A stretch of 64,000 nucleotides of DNA from Trypanosoma brucei gambiense DAL972 (GCF_000210295.1 NC_026737.1:1310174-1374173); one strand, 5' to 3'. Shown: positions 48,801-58,188, numbered from the stretch's first letter. Numbers and translations: made by a program. The notes: generated by a model not told the origin, from the letters alone.

Positions 48801-50404
48801 TTCATGCGTGCCTTTCGCGCTTGAGCGCGCTTTCGCATCTTTTCAGCCTTCTTTCTGGCAGCTTCCTCCTCAGCTTTCTTCCTGGCTGCTTCCTCCTCAG
48901 CTTTCTTCCTGGCAGCTTCCTCTTCAGCTCTCTTCCTGGCAGCTTCCTCCTCTGCTTTCTTCCTGGCTGCTTCCTCCTCTGCTTTCTTCCTGGCTGCTTC
49001 CTCTTCAGCTCTCTTCGTGGAAGCTTCCTCCTCAGCTCTCTTCCTGGCTGCTTCCTCCTCAGCTTTCTTCCTAGCTGCTTCTTCTGCTTTCTTCGCCGTG
49101 GTATCTTTCTCTCTCATTCGACTTCTCGCAGATAACTTCTTAGCGCGTTTCCTTTCTCCTTCTGTTTTCGAGCGCTTTTGCCGAGTTTCCAACCTTTCCA
49201 TCGAAGCCTTCTTCGTTGCTGTGTTAAACGCAGTTTCGTCTGTCACTATGTTCATGTTGTTTTTCTGAAATGTTTTTACATCGACAAATGCGGAGAGAAT
49301 GGGTCTGCTCACGGAGCTGTTGACGCGCTTCTGTTTTAGCGGATCACCGTTGTTCCGAGCTCTTTCAACTTCACCGGGGGTTTGACACACAAAATCCTTG
49401 CTATATACGGGCCCATCCCCATAATTTAATCCCTGTGAATGCATTTCGGGGACGTTTCGGGGAAGCACGCTGGAGATGGCGAGATGCGCGGGGGTCGTCA
49501 CGCTTTGTTCGGTGTGATTGATGCCGTTTTTCGTGGAAGTCAACTCCACCACTGACGGAGGGAAAGTTGTGTCGCCTTTGGGTTGCCTGGATTCAAATCC
49601 TCGTGGGGCGGCATGCGCTTGATGCCTTGACCCGTTCAAATCGTAGTGGGTCTCAACCTGTGTTCCCTTCGGCCCTTCGACACAATGAGTTGCGCCGATA
49701 TTTCCCGTAGCCATTGAGAGCGCTGTACCACCCCTCCAAAGCCGCTGCCGCTCCTCCAGCGCGCTTACAGTCATCTGGACCGCAGTGGTTTGTACGGGAG
49801 CAGCCGTCATAGTGGCTGTTTCTGAAATTCTGGTGTCCACATCAGGTTTTGGAGGTTGGCACTGCGTCCCCTGGTGTTGTTTCATGCTCTTGAATGCCCC
49901 CACATCTCCCCGCGTAGGGACGGAGGCTCCCTGCGCGGTCGGCTCCGTTTTTTTCTTTGCTTCTGCAACCAACTTGCTGGCATCATCAGAAACCTCTGTT
50001 GTGGGCTTACAGTGCATCCCTAGTTGCTGATGTCCCGTTGTCTTGGTGCCAACTGTCCCCCTTTCCTTATCAGTTACAGACCGTGACTTGGGGTCAATGC
50101 CATCGCTAAACTTCGCCACTCCGGGGCGATGTGCCTCGTCAAGCGACTTCGGCGGCATCAATGCGGTTTCGAGTTTGAAAGCATTTGAATTAACAGTCGG
50201 AGCAACTCCCGTCGACTGCACTTCTGGTGTGGCAGCGGTTGGGGGGTTGACGCCGAAGGGCGTGTTCTGATGCTCATACGTGGCCTTACGCCCCTCATGT
50301 TGGTGCTGCGCTACTGTCGGTGATAGCGAAGACTTTGGAGTCACAAGTTTCTGTGCGTGAGCAGCCGTATGGTGGTGGTGACGGCGATGGCGGCGAGCAG
50401 CCAT
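45896..50404 (-). CDS. Giant protein with two arrays of 9-residue Glu/Lys/Arg/Ala repeats
   Basis: A 1502-residue protein, ATG at 50404 (MAARRHRRHHHHTAA). Residues 1 to ~440 are polar and non-repetitive. Array A (~441-848) is built of KKAEEEAAR/KRAEEEAAR units, twice interrupted by a KMRKRAQARKARMKAE element. A basic linker (~849-885) leads to array B (~886-1283) of MKAEEEAER units with occasional MNAEEEAER and DADGM variants. The charge pattern favours a long stable single helix. The last ~100 residues (LDVPWDIGLRFDWTVKTLAI, PVWFLEEVNGTKANNIREV) look like a PDZ-type domain as seen in other kinetoplastid proteins. A cytoskeletal spacer or antigenic repeat protein is plausible; the function is unknown. 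Long frames on the opposite strand are by-products of the 27-base period. Confidence 0.92.
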   Translation of the reverse strand: MAARRHRRHHHHTAAHAQKLVTPKSSLSPTVAQHQHEGRKATYEHQNTPFGVNPPTAATPEVQSTGVAPTVNSNAFKLETALMPPKSLDEAHRPGVAKFSDGIDPKSRSVTDKERGTVGTKTTGHQQLGMHCKPTTEVSDDASKLVAEAKKKTEPTAQGASVPTRGDVGAFKSMKQHQGTQCQPPKPDVDTRISETATMTAAPVQTTAVQMTVSALEERQRLWRGGTALSMATGNIGATHCVEGPKGTQVETHYDLNGSRHQAHAAPRGFESRQPKGDTTFPPSVVELTSTKNGINHTEQSVTTPAHLAISSVLPRNVPEMHSQGLNYGDGPVYSKDFVCQTPGEVERARNNGDPLKQKRVNSSVSRPILSAFVDVKTFQKNNMNIVTDETAFNTATKKASMERLETRQKRSKTEGERKRAKKLSARSRMREKDTTAKKAEEAARKKAEEEAARKRAEEEASTKRAEEEAARKKAEEEAARKKAEEEAARKRAEEEAARKKAEEEAARKKAEEEAARKKAEKMRKRAQARKARMKAEEAARKRAEEEAARKKAEEEAARKRAEEEAARKRAEEEAARKKAEEEAARKRAEEEAARKRAEEEAARKRAEEEAARKKAEEEAARKKAEEEAARKRAEEEAARKRAEEEAARKKAEEEAARKKAEEEAARKKAEEEAARKKAEEEAARKKAEEEAARKKAEEEAARKKAEEEAARKKAEEEAARKKAEKMRKRAQARKARMKAEGAARKRAEEEAARKRAEEEAARKRAEEEAARKRAEEEAARKKAEEEAARKRAEEEAARRKAEEEAARKKAEEEAAREKAEEEAARKKAEEEAARKRAEEEAARKKAERARKFAEARKTLRKRANKGARRKAEKVSRNQLQSDAWTKKEEAERMKAEEEAERMKAEEEAERMKAEEDADGMKAEEEAERMKAEEEAERMKAEEEAERMKAEEEAERMKAEEEAERMNAEEEAERMKAEEEAERMKAEEEAERMKAEEEAERMKAEEEAERMKAEEEAERMKAEEEAERMKAEEEAERMKAEEDADGMKAEEEAERMKAEEEAERMKAEEEAERMKAEEDADGMKAEEEAERMKAEEEAERMKAEEEAERMKAEEEAERMKAEEDADGMKAEEEAERMKAEEEAERMKAEEEAERMKAEEEAERMKAEEEAERMKAEEEAERMKAEEEAERMKAEEEAERMKAEEEAERMKAEEEAERMNAEEEAERMKAEEEAERMKAEEEAERMKAEEEAERMKAEEEAERMKAEEEAERMNAEEEAERMKAEGGAGRKNSEEEGCVVEEEGLGGNRASDGPPRIASNRECTLSEQQRHERARKKLERYRKQVMARNQRPVCKVGDVTAAAVTQAVGDVPLISTSRVSGLPTVTPVSSPSEATLVANALIFPNGSVAIEKFDENRLVVRRQSLDVPWDIGLRFDWTVKTLAIGSLPMYRLSDPRRLHPFMRTYQSKPVWFLEEVNGTKANNIREVMEVLKKSLLATFVFRK
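46552..47745 (-). repeat. Array B: about 44 tandem 27-bp repeats (MKAEEEAER)
   Basis: Unit of 27 bases, almost base-perfect across the array. Variants are few: AAC for AAG giving MNAEEEAER, and a unit giving EEDADGM, present four times. The near-absence of silent changes points to recent expansion or homogenisation. Exact copy number was estimated from length. Confidence 0.95.
47860..49080 (-). repeat. Array A: about 45 tandem 27-bp repeats (KKAEEEAAR/KRAEEEAAR)
   Basis: Same 27-base period as array B but with many silent differences (GCT/GCA/GCC for Ala, AAG/AGA second residue). It is twice interrupted by a near-identical element around 48187-48235 and 48796-48844, so part of the array was duplicated as a larger block. 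Confidence 0.93.
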
Positions 50405-51423
50405 AAATTCTTGATTCAGTGATGGGATGAAAAGTGAATGGGAAAAGAGGGATTACAACTTCAGAAAGTGAGAAGACGCCAAGGAGAGAAGAGGCCTCAA
50501 ACCAGAGAGGTTAACAAGCGTCTCTAGGCAATGCCCCAACACACAACCGCTGGACACCAGTGAATAAGGCGTTCAAAATAGACTTTAACAAACAGTTTAA
50601 ACTGAAACTCATACATGCATACATTACATGCCAACTCTTGCAGCAACCGAACGAACGGAATGACCTCTTGTATTCGGGTGCAGGCGAGTAACGTAGCATT
50701 TGGTAAAAGTTCGCTACAACAAACAAATTCACTGTGTGACTGCCCCTTCTTGTTTCTTTTCAACGTTGCGCATCGGCCTTCTTGACAAGTACGTTGCTCA
50801 CGGGCACACTCCTTCACATATAAGAGTTGAAGGAGAATATATGAAAGGGTACTGGACAGGAAATGGACACTAACAGGCATCACTTTTTGTGTAGTTTACC
50901 AGTGTAATGATTTCCATAGAGAAACCCACAACCCACGTTGCCCAAGTCTGTGCGGCGGGAAGAAATGCAGGGGGGAAGGAAGTAATAGCATACCTGCGTA
51001 AGCTATGCGTCAACGGTGCTTACTGACGTCGATCCCTTTGGCACGCGGCGGCGGCAGCTTCAACTTCAGATCCACAAAATATGTTTGACAAAGGACGGTT
51101 TGAGTCACTTCCCTGTTGGTATAACATGTCACAGTTCAATAACCAGCAAAAGATGTTGACTTTTTTTGTTGTCCCCAGTAGCCTTAGCCGATACTTTAAC
51201 CTTCAAACCCGGCAGATTGGTTCACCCCGCACGCTTCAGCACCCTCGCTTATTTCATCCCCACACAGCACAACCGCCCGTTCCGCAGCTGAGCAGTGTGC
51301 CGAAACACAAAGAAAACAAAATGAAATGCACATTGTACTGTTTGGTCGACGAAACGCACCAAAAACAAAAAACGGATCGGCAGGAAGTAAATAACTCTTG
51401 GAAGCGCTGTTTTGAAAAAAAAA
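50405..51423 (-). other. Intergenic region
   Basis: About 1 kb between the KH/Smr gene and the giant repeat gene. Apart from the acceptor near 50459, only short frames are seen. Confidence 0.55.
50459..50500 (-). promoter_or_regulatory. Probable trans-splice acceptor of the giant repeat gene
   Basis: On the minus strand C/T-rich sequence (50500-50463) ends in CTGAAG with AG at 50460-50459. A further AG just before the ATG (AATCAAG) is an alternative. The 5' UTR would be about 54 bases. Confidence 0.6.
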
Positions 51424-52221
51424 TCAAAAACAATTGCATGTCGCTTTCTTCACCTTAGTTTCCTTCACAGGACGACAAATGCCCACTATCTTTGCCCTCA
51501 ACTCCGCGGTCGAAACCTCGACAAACTCAATGTTGCTCTCGCGGAGAAAGTCGGCGACTGCCTTCTTCAACTTTGCACCCTCAGGTCCCGAGTGCCGACC
51601 GGCACCGGTAATAATTTGCATTTCAGCCACCTCACCCACGGAGGCCTCCCGCAGGCGTTCAACACGCGACTTCAACATATTAACTGCCTCTTCTACTCGC
51701 AGGCCATGCATGTCAAAGTAGTCCTTCCCTTTACCCTTGTTTTCGTTGTTGTGCCTCGCAATGGCATTGGCAGCCTCCTGGTTCTTCAAACGCATTTGCT
51801 CGCCCGCCTTCTTTGCCTCTTCCAGCGTTAAGCTGACCTCGTGCTTCTTTCCTTCACCGCGTAACCGAGTAACCTCATCAAGTAATTCTGCACGCTTGGT
51901 TGCCCACGCTGCTGCATCCTTACGCAGTCGACTCCCCTCAGGTCCCTCATAATCGGGGTTAATGGCTGCGTTTATGATGTCACGCACACGACTCGTAGCG
52001 TCACTCAACTTCTCCTTGTTGTCAGCGGTAATGCAAACCCTGCAGCCATCGCTTATGGTAATTGTTGCTCCCGTTTCACACTGCAGACACTTAATGGTGG
52101 ACCCGCCCTCGCCAATGACGTGACCAATAAACTCCGGTGGCGCTTCTATCACCTCCTGCAGTGGATTCATTTCCCCATTTGCTCCTCCCTCGCCGCCTTC
52201 CCGGCACCCCGTGACATGCAT
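51424..52221 (-). CDS. KH domain - DUF1771 - Smr domain protein
   Basis: A 265-residue protein, ATG at 52221 (MHVTGCREGG). A KH RNA-binding domain at about 25-90 has the GxxG-type loop GEGGSTIKCLQ. A charged helical DUF1771-like segment follows (about 100-158; RKDAAAWATKRAELLDEVTRL). An Smr domain (about 165-245) has DMHGLRVEEAV in place of LDLHG, and ITGAGRHSGPEGAKLKKAV, matching the TGxGxHS motif tied to nuclease activity in some Smr proteins. It probably binds RNA and may cut it, for instance in mRNA surveillance; that role is inferred. It ends KKATCNCF, whose last four residues could be read as a weak CaaX box. KH and Smr in one short protein is unusual outside kinetoplastids, as far as I recall. 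Confidence 0.88.
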   Translation of the reverse strand: MHVTGCREGGEGGANGEMNPLQEVIEAPPEFIGHVIGEGGSTIKCLQCETGATITISDGCRVCITADNKEKLSDATSRVRDIINAAINPDYEGPEGSRLRKDAAAWATKRAELLDEVTRLRGEGKKHEVSLTLEEAKKAGEQMRLKNQEAANAIARHNNENKGKGKDYFDMHGLRVEEAVNMLKSRVERLREASVGEVAEMQIITGAGRHSGPEGAKLKKAVADFLRESNIEFVEVSTAELRAKIVGICRPVKETKVKKATCNCF

Positions 52222-53721
52222 AGTTGTAAAAAAACGGTTCCAATATGATTGTTTATCCCTTCACTAAACCTACGTTTAAGGGTAGATGCATTACACCGTG
52301 GCAGAAGGTGGCAAAGAACGGAAGGTCATTCACCAACAGGCCAAAACAACTTTCGACTCACCGCCGTTGGATACAACGAAATATGACACCCGTGCACACC
52401 CCCAATTATTTTTTCCAACGAGGAAAAGGTTCCGTGGTGAGGTGTCCCCTGTTCCCAAGTGGTTAACGATATCAGTATCGCCTCACCATTATTGCAACCA
52501 ATTGGCAACGAGAAAGCTTCTTCCCGGCGCACTACACAGCAAAATTAAGCAGCCGCGCTTCCCCAATCGAATCCCAATAAACAAATATGTCACGTACTCA
52601 TTCAGGCTGGTCTTTAGCCAGATGCCGGTGGATAACCAATGTTTCCACAACTTAGTGTGCTGTTTCTGTCGACGCAACATTCCATAATTATTTATATTTG
52701 AAAATTTAAAATGAAACAGCAGATTGCCTTACAGTCGCATCTGCAATCGATTGAAATTCAACTAAAAGATCACACCACAAGTTACCAACGACGTACAGTT
52801 GTGAAAGGGAGATGAGACAAAAAAAAAAAAAGGAGACATTCCATCGGCGAGGGGGAAGCGAGTTGCGGCATGCACGAAAAGCTCGAACCTTCGCCTTAGC
52901 CAAGAGGTTGTCAACATGATCATACGCACATACTCACGCACATGCACAATTCCATAACTTCGTATAAAATCTCAGTAAGCGAACGCAACCGTCAACGGTA
53001 ATAGCTGCGGCTCCTATAGGCATGGAGGAAAAACAAGTGCTGCATGCCTTCCGAAGATGAAACCGACAGCCTTGCATTCAAGTGGTTACGAGCGACCCGC
53101 GTTCAAGTATGAAAAGATTCAGGGTAAAACAAAAGAAAGAAAAGGGAAAATCCAAAGAGTTGGCGAAGTAAAGCACACAGACCCAAGGCGATCTGCCACG
53201 GGTAAAATGATGGTGACTCATTTGAATGTGGAAATTGGTCAACTGTGCACACCCACAGGTATCAATAGCCCTCAAAGAACCCGTGCAGTAGCGTTGCACG
53301 GCAAAGTAGGAGGAGAAAAGCAAAATAAAAAAGGTGAAAGTACGTGTGAGAATAAAAACAGAACCCAAAGGAACGCTGACGGTGGAAGTACGGAAAGAAG
53401 AAACTGCGCACGCCGTCGTACAGTTATAGCACACAGGCGCGCACAGACAGAGGAGGGGGAAAAGAAAAAGTCGCTATCCAAACCATCCATCAAACCCTTC
53501 TTTCCGTTCTTGGTGACGAGTTTTCGCCGTTTTGCTATGGACCCAACCCGCATCTAGAGAGGAGATCGGAATTGGTACGTGAGCAGAAAAGATTTGGTGT
53601 TTCTTCATTTCGCTTAATAGAACAAATACAGTGCAAGCAACCAGACGCTTACGCACCTGCAATCCGCCCCACTATCAATCCCATATACACTCCCTTCCAT
53701 TCGGCCCAAATGTACAGGTGC
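52222..53721 (-). other. Intergenic region
   Basis: About 1.5 kb between Maf1 and the KH/Smr gene. A basic plus-strand frame at 53057-53557 starts with an ATG but is low complexity and against the direction of all genes; it mirrors pyrimidine-rich UTR. No gene supported. Confidence 0.5.
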
Positions 53722-54519
53722 TTACGCACGGCAATAATAATGTACATTCTTTCCTACCAGCACGTGTTCATCATCCTCTGAAGCTCCATCAGGACTACTA
53801 AACCAGAGTCGTGAGTGGGTACTGTTGTCATCCGTTTCATAATACAAGCTATTCTCTACCATCGTGCCGTCATCACCACGATACAAATTTCCCTCAGCGA
53901 AGATAAGCAGCGACACAAGTAGACGCGCTCGTTTGTTGTAAAGGAAGTAATGCTGTGAGAAGAGCGCCCGTGACGCCATGGGATCACAACTGGGCGAGGC
54001 AAAGCGGAAGTACTCACATCCCTGACTTGCATCAGATGCGTGCTCCGTTACGCGGACCCAAAACTGTCCTACAGCCGGACTGCACGATGAGGGAAATGAG
54101 CGCAGTGTGTTGTTGACCTCCGCCCGCACATGGGCCTCATCACATGGCACAAAATCCTCCTCCGTCAGAACAGAGAAGTCATAACCGTCCTCACCATAAA
54201 TGCTGTTTAGCGCGGCCACGAGAAATACCAACCGGTCGTCGATGTCACTTGGCTCGACGGGCTCCGTAGGCACTACATGCGCACTGTCATCTGATAAATT
54301 CAGCAGCGGCGGCACCGGGGCATTTGCACTGCACAATGGTCTAAGCGGTGGAGTTGTTTTGTTCGCGTATTCTGCGATACTGGCGGCGAGCAGCTTCTTC
54401 TTGCGGGTACAACGACATGTGAAAGCCTCCAGTCGCACCGTCATGAGACATCCTTGTGCCTCCACACCCTGAAGCAAAGAATTCAAAAACTCAAAACTCT
54501 CGAGGGGAACGAACTCCAT
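53722..54519 (-). CDS. MAF1: Maf1, repressor of RNA polymerase III
   Basis: A 265-residue protein from the ATG at 54519 (MEFVPLESFEFLN). It shows the Maf1 order: the A-box start ESFEFLNSLLQ, VRLEAFTCRCTRKKKLL, a low-complexity linker, LVFLVAALNSIYGEDGYDFSVL (compare YLIATLNESFRPDYDFS), then the FWVRVTEHA region and the C-box YFLYNKRARLLVSLL. A Ser/Asp/Glu-rich tail follows, possibly phosphorylated. In other eukaryotes Maf1 binds Pol III and lowers tRNA and 5S synthesis under stress, and trypanosome Maf1 has been reported to act on Pol I and Pol III genes. The residues that contact Pol III cannot be judged here. Confidence 0.92.
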   Translation of the reverse strand: MEFVPLESFEFLNSLLQGVEAQGCLMTVRLEAFTCRCTRKKKLLAASIAEYANKTTPPLRPLCSANAPVPPLLNLSDDSAHVVPTEPVEPSDIDDRLVFLVAALNSIYGEDGYDFSVLTEEDFVPCDEAHVRAEVNNTLRSFPSSCSPAVGQFWVRVTEHASDASQGCEYFRFASPSCDPMASRALFSQHYFLYNKRARLLVSLLIFAEGNLYRGDDGTMVENSLYYETDDNSTHSRLWFSSPDGASEDDEHVLVGKNVHYYCRA

Positions 54520-55264
54520 CAGAACGTCCACGAAATGTAAACCAACTCGATAACGGTTTTCTGATTTTTTTTTTTAAAAAAACCATTGGATACGATTTGA
54601 AAAAAAAGAAAACGCACTAGCACGCGGAAACAACTTGCACTGATTTAAACAAGTGCACACAAGTGAATCGGAAACACAAACACCTGGACGTGCCGCCAAA
54701 GAGATGTGGCGCCCCGCCACTTGCTGATTTCCACAAGCAATCCTTTTGGATACAATATTAAAATACGCTCAAAAGCCAGCTTTTGGCCCTTTCTCGTGTT
54801 GGTGTCTCAGAGCTCTACCAAAATATGTGGGTATATATACTTAAAAGCAGTGTAAATGCTTCTATTCCTGTGTCACGGTGAGCACAGTTATTTGATCTTG
54901 TATGACTAAGCGGACGGGATGCCGTCTACGGGAAGGTTTCTACATATATACACGAGTCAGATGGAAGGGAAAGATGGAACGAAGAAGAAGAAGTGGAATT
55001 GCACACAACGAGTTGGAATAAATCACCTCTGTTCGCATAAATTAGGTTACCCGATGAGAAGAAAAATAGATGTATGGAAATATGACAAGAAGGTACGTGA
55101 TGCATGTAACAGGTACGAATGCTTTTCCGCCCCCCGTCCATAAACGTGCGAAGCACGATGTCACGTGTTTGTTTCGTTTCGTCGGTTGTTGTCCCCCTTC
55201 TCTATCAGTATTCTATGAGTTGCATAACAGTACATTTATGTTACCCCTTTCGGAAGCAGCCGCC
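54520..55264 (-). other. Intergenic spacer
   Basis: About 0.75 kb with a T-run on the plus strand at 54564-54574 and an A-rich stretch 54600-54615. Nothing else is recognised. Confidence 0.6.
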
Positions 55265-56389
55265 TCACTTCTTTTTTACTTTCTTTAGTTTCGCTGCTAC
55301 AGGGCGTGGGGAGGTTTTTCCTTTCTTCGCTACAACCGGTGCCTTCCCCTTAGCGGTCTTTTTAATTTGTCCCTTTAGCGGCCGTTCACGCGCGGCGCGA
55401 CCAGCGGCCCCTTTAGGCTCCTTCTTCGCAACCGGTTCAAATTTCAGGACCTCTACAATCTTATCCTCCTTCTTTGATGCTGCAGCTTTGGGCTCTGTTT
55501 TGTTTGCTCCTTGCCGTCTTGCCACCGGCTTCTTGGCTACCGAACTAGCCCTACTTTTACTGACTACAGGTGAACTACGCGTTTTAGCGGAAACCGCCTT
55601 TCGCATTTCGTCCCGCACCATCTCCGCTGTCCATTCTTTCGTCTGCTCGCATAACTTCTCAAAATAGCTACAGCCGTTACTCATCTTTTTCTTTAACTCT
55701 TTTCGTGTTTGCTCGTTACGCCGTGCCGCGATCTCGTAAGGCTTCCGCTGGAGGGTCGTCAGCACACGCCAGTTACGTTTGCAAGTTGACAAAAAGATAG
55801 CGTCCTCCTCCCAACCACTAGTACTGGTTCCATTCTGACGTGTGTAAAATTCTTTCGCAAACACATCGAGGGCCTTATTTGGTAGTTGTGGAGGTGGAAT
55901 GGAAGCTAACAGAAGCCACGGCCGTTCAATACACTCGAAGAGGTCGCGAATACGACGGTTTTGACTACCTTCCGCGTTCTTACGCTGATCCAACACCGCC
56001 GGAACCCTTCGCTTTAACGCGGCGATCTTCGAGTCAATGTGACTCAAGAGAAATTTATAGTTGTCATCCGATGCGTCACCGCTCGCTTTGCCCTCCTCCC
56101 TCTCTGAAGGCGGTAAAGCGCTACGACGTGATGAAGTGGATGGTACACCAGAACCGTTAGGGGAACTGATTCTGTCTATGATGGAGCGGGGTTCACTCCC
56201 TATGAAGCCATTACGACGTGGCAGGACATCGCCTCTCATAACGCTAGTCGAGGCGCCGCCGCCTATGCTGCTAGTTGCGTTGCTGGTGCTTCCCGAACCT
56301 ATGTGGGGCCGTGCTTTCGCCATCACAGCCCGCCGTATGCTCGTGGGCCCATCCTTCTCAAATAGAAACAACAACGTCTTCCGAAACAT
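55265..56389 (-). CDS. Basic HMG-box-like protein with Lys/Ala-rich tail
   Basis: A 374-residue protein, ATG at 56389 (MFRKTLLFLFEKDG). The N-terminus has basic and hydrophobic residues without acidic ones for the first ten positions and might be a mitochondrial presequence. A Ser/Gly/Pro-rich region follows. Residues ~160-240 resemble an HMG box: PNKALDVFAKEFY, then WRVLTTLQRKPYEIAARRNEQTRKELKKKM, like the W-x-L...KKPYE-x-A helix 2-3 pattern. The last 120 residues are very Lys/Ala/Pro-rich, histone H1-like. DNA binding is likely; it could be a kinetoplast-DNA packaging protein (KAP type) or a nuclear chromatin protein. Which compartment is open. Confidence 0.7.
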   Translation of the reverse strand: MFRKTLLFLFEKDGPTSIRRAVMAKARPHIGSGSTSNATSSIGGGASTSVMRGDVLPRRNGFIGSEPRSIIDRISSPNGSGVPSTSSRRSALPPSEREEGKASGDASDDNYKFLLSHIDSKIAALKRRVPAVLDQRKNAEGSQNRRIRDLFECIERPWLLLASIPPPQLPNKALDVFAKEFYTRQNGTSTSGWEEDAIFLSTCKRNWRVLTTLQRKPYEIAARRNEQTRKELKKKMSNGCSYFEKLCEQTKEWTAEMVRDEMRKAVSAKTRSSPVVSKSRASSVAKKPVARRQGANKTEPKAAASKKEDKIVEVLKFEPVAKKEPKGAAGRAARERPLKGQIKKTAKGKAPVVAKKGKTSPRPVAAKLKKVKKK

Positions 56390-57363
56390 GGGGGATATGG
56401 CGACTCACACCCCCTCCGTTCCTGATCCTCTTAGGCCCTTTGAAGGGGAGGGGAATTCGTTCTCACGTTTGAACTTCTGATGCGATGATGGTGGCGCCGC
56501 GACCACCGGCAGTATTACCGATATTTATTCTTTTTTTTTTTTTTACGCACCGAGATATGACGACTCGACGCAAGTGCAGCAGGGAGCTGCAAAGTGAAGA
56601 ACGCGCCCGTCGGCCTACCTGAGAATGAGCTTGACGGGCTGTTTGATTACCAGCCGTAGGGTGTGGAGAAAGACAATGGAAGAAAATAATAAGTGTGAAG
56701 AGAGTTACATCTAGGAAGGGTTAAAGAAAATGGACATCATACATTTGTTTTTATTACAAACAGTATTATACCCACTCCACTCCAGTCTTTGTTCTTTTCC
56801 TCACTTCACTGGACTCACAATCACAACTGTGAAACGACAGCGGCGTCATCAGGGAATGAGAAGGCCATGAAATGTAAGCTTAAAAAGACGCACAAAAACA
56901 CAAACACGAGCAAACAATGCCCTCTTCACACCCAGAGTAAAGGGCTTTGCTTTTGTCGTGCGGTAGTCTGCGCCAAAGCCAAGTCTTTTTGTTGACTCTT
57001 GCCTTTCTTCTCCCCATCATTCTTCCATTGTCAGGCATATGAAGCATCACTCCCATGTTTGTCCTTATCCCCTCTCCAACCCTCAAAAAATCGGATGGCA
57101 CACCAATTAAACAGTAGAGTTGTGGTAGGGAAGGGAAACCGTGCATACACTGTGCACGTGGGGGGATGATGTCGGAATGTTTTCGTGGCACACACACACA
57201 CACACACACACATTCGCATTCATACTTCCGCATTCCTTGTTCCTTACCCGTAACTGTAAGCATGTTAGCAGCCAACCCTTGCTCCCGTTTCCTGTTTACT
57301 CTTGTACCGCTGGCGCTTCTTTTTCTCTTCCTTTCCCCGCTGCATGTCCGCAAGTCCTTTGAT
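56390..57363 (-). other. Intergenic region
   Basis: About 1 kb between the membrane protein gene and the HMG-like gene. It carries a T-run (56533-56544) and the CA repeat at 57189-57212. No gene. Confidence 0.6.
57189..57212. repeat. CA dinucleotide microsatellite
   Basis: Twelve perfect CA units in the 3' flank of the multispanning membrane protein gene. Confidence 0.9.
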
Positions 57364-58188
57364 TTAGGCAAGTGCATCATACCCATGTCTGTCAGATGTG
57401 CCAAGTGCCCTGGCTGCTTCAGCAGTTCCCGGCGCAAACACACGATCAACATCAATTTCTCCACGAACCAACTGTGTTTCCAGTTGTAGCGCCTCTATGC
57501 GCTTTTCAATGCGCATCACACGGTGCGCTAAGTAAAACCCAACAGCAAGTAAACAAATGGTCACCACCCACGAACCAGCACCAAGAAACGCCGCAACAGC
57601 CGTCAGACACATGAAATCGAGACGAAACCACATGAGCTCCAGCCACTGCTTGCGACTGACTTCACTGTAGGAGGAGCAATGCCACACCCGCCCGGTGTAT
57701 ACGGAGACGGAGGCAACACCTGAGAAGGCTCCAATGTACTGTACGAAATAAGGGAAGTTGAACCGGCACCAACCAAATGCATTTGGAAAAAGCGCCTGGC
57801 AAACAGTAGCGAAAGGGCCAACCAAACCACATATGATCACCACAACGTGCACCACATTTTCTGAACGACGAGGTGAGGCCGCTATCGACAGGCAGCCGAC
57901 GTCTACTGTAGTCGGCGGCGCAGGGTCGATTTCTGGAGTCACTGACAAACCTTTTCCTTCATCCATGCGAAAGCGCCGCCGTTGGTATTCTAACATTTCC
58001 ACTGCTGTCTGTTGCAGTGAGCTCACAACGAGCACGGGATCCAAATCGGGTGACTCTTCTGGGGAGCACTCATCCAACTCGAGATGGTCTTGCTTGAGTA
58101 CGTTGAGGAGCCGCGCAAAGAAAAAATCCACCGCATAGAACACTATGAGCACAACAGTTGACAGTAGAAAGGCGAACGAAAGTTCCAT
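57364..58188 (-). CDS. Multispanning membrane protein, hypothetical
   Basis: A 274-residue protein, ATG at 58188 (MELSFAFLLSTVVL). There is one span at the N-terminus (residues ~3-24) and a polar loop (30-105) with acidic and Pro-rich parts. Three or four further spans follow (NVVHVVVIICGLVGPFATV, FPYFVQYIGAFSGVASVSVY, MCLTAVAAFLGAG, VVTICLLAVGFYLA). The cytosolic-type tail is a charged helix (RIEKRIEALQLETQLVRGEID). No transporter or enzyme signature is recognised. The start is at the first ATG, directly before a hydrophobic span. Confidence 0.78.
   Translation of the reverse strand: MELSFAFLLSTVVLIVFYAVDFFFARLLNVLKQDHLELDECSPEESPDLDPVLVVSSLQQTAVEMLEYQRRRFRMDEGKGLSVTPEIDPAPPTTVDVGCLSIAASPRRSENVVHVVVIICGLVGPFATVCQALFPNAFGWCRFNFPYFVQYIGAFSGVASVSVYTGRVWHCSSYSEVSRKQWLELMWFRLDFMCLTAVAAFLGAGSWVVTICLLAVGFYLAHRVMRIEKRIEALQLETQLVRGEIDVDRVFAPGTAEAARALGTSDRHGYDALA

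Noticed and set aside
47746..49135. Plus-strand Leu/Pro/Ser-rich repeat frames
   Set aside because: Reverse strand of array A, open for the same reason; no gene direction or start context supports them.
53057..53557. Plus-strand 166-codon Lys/Arg-rich frame
   Set aside because: Opposite strand to the array, low complexity, complementary to a pyrimidine-rich UTR.
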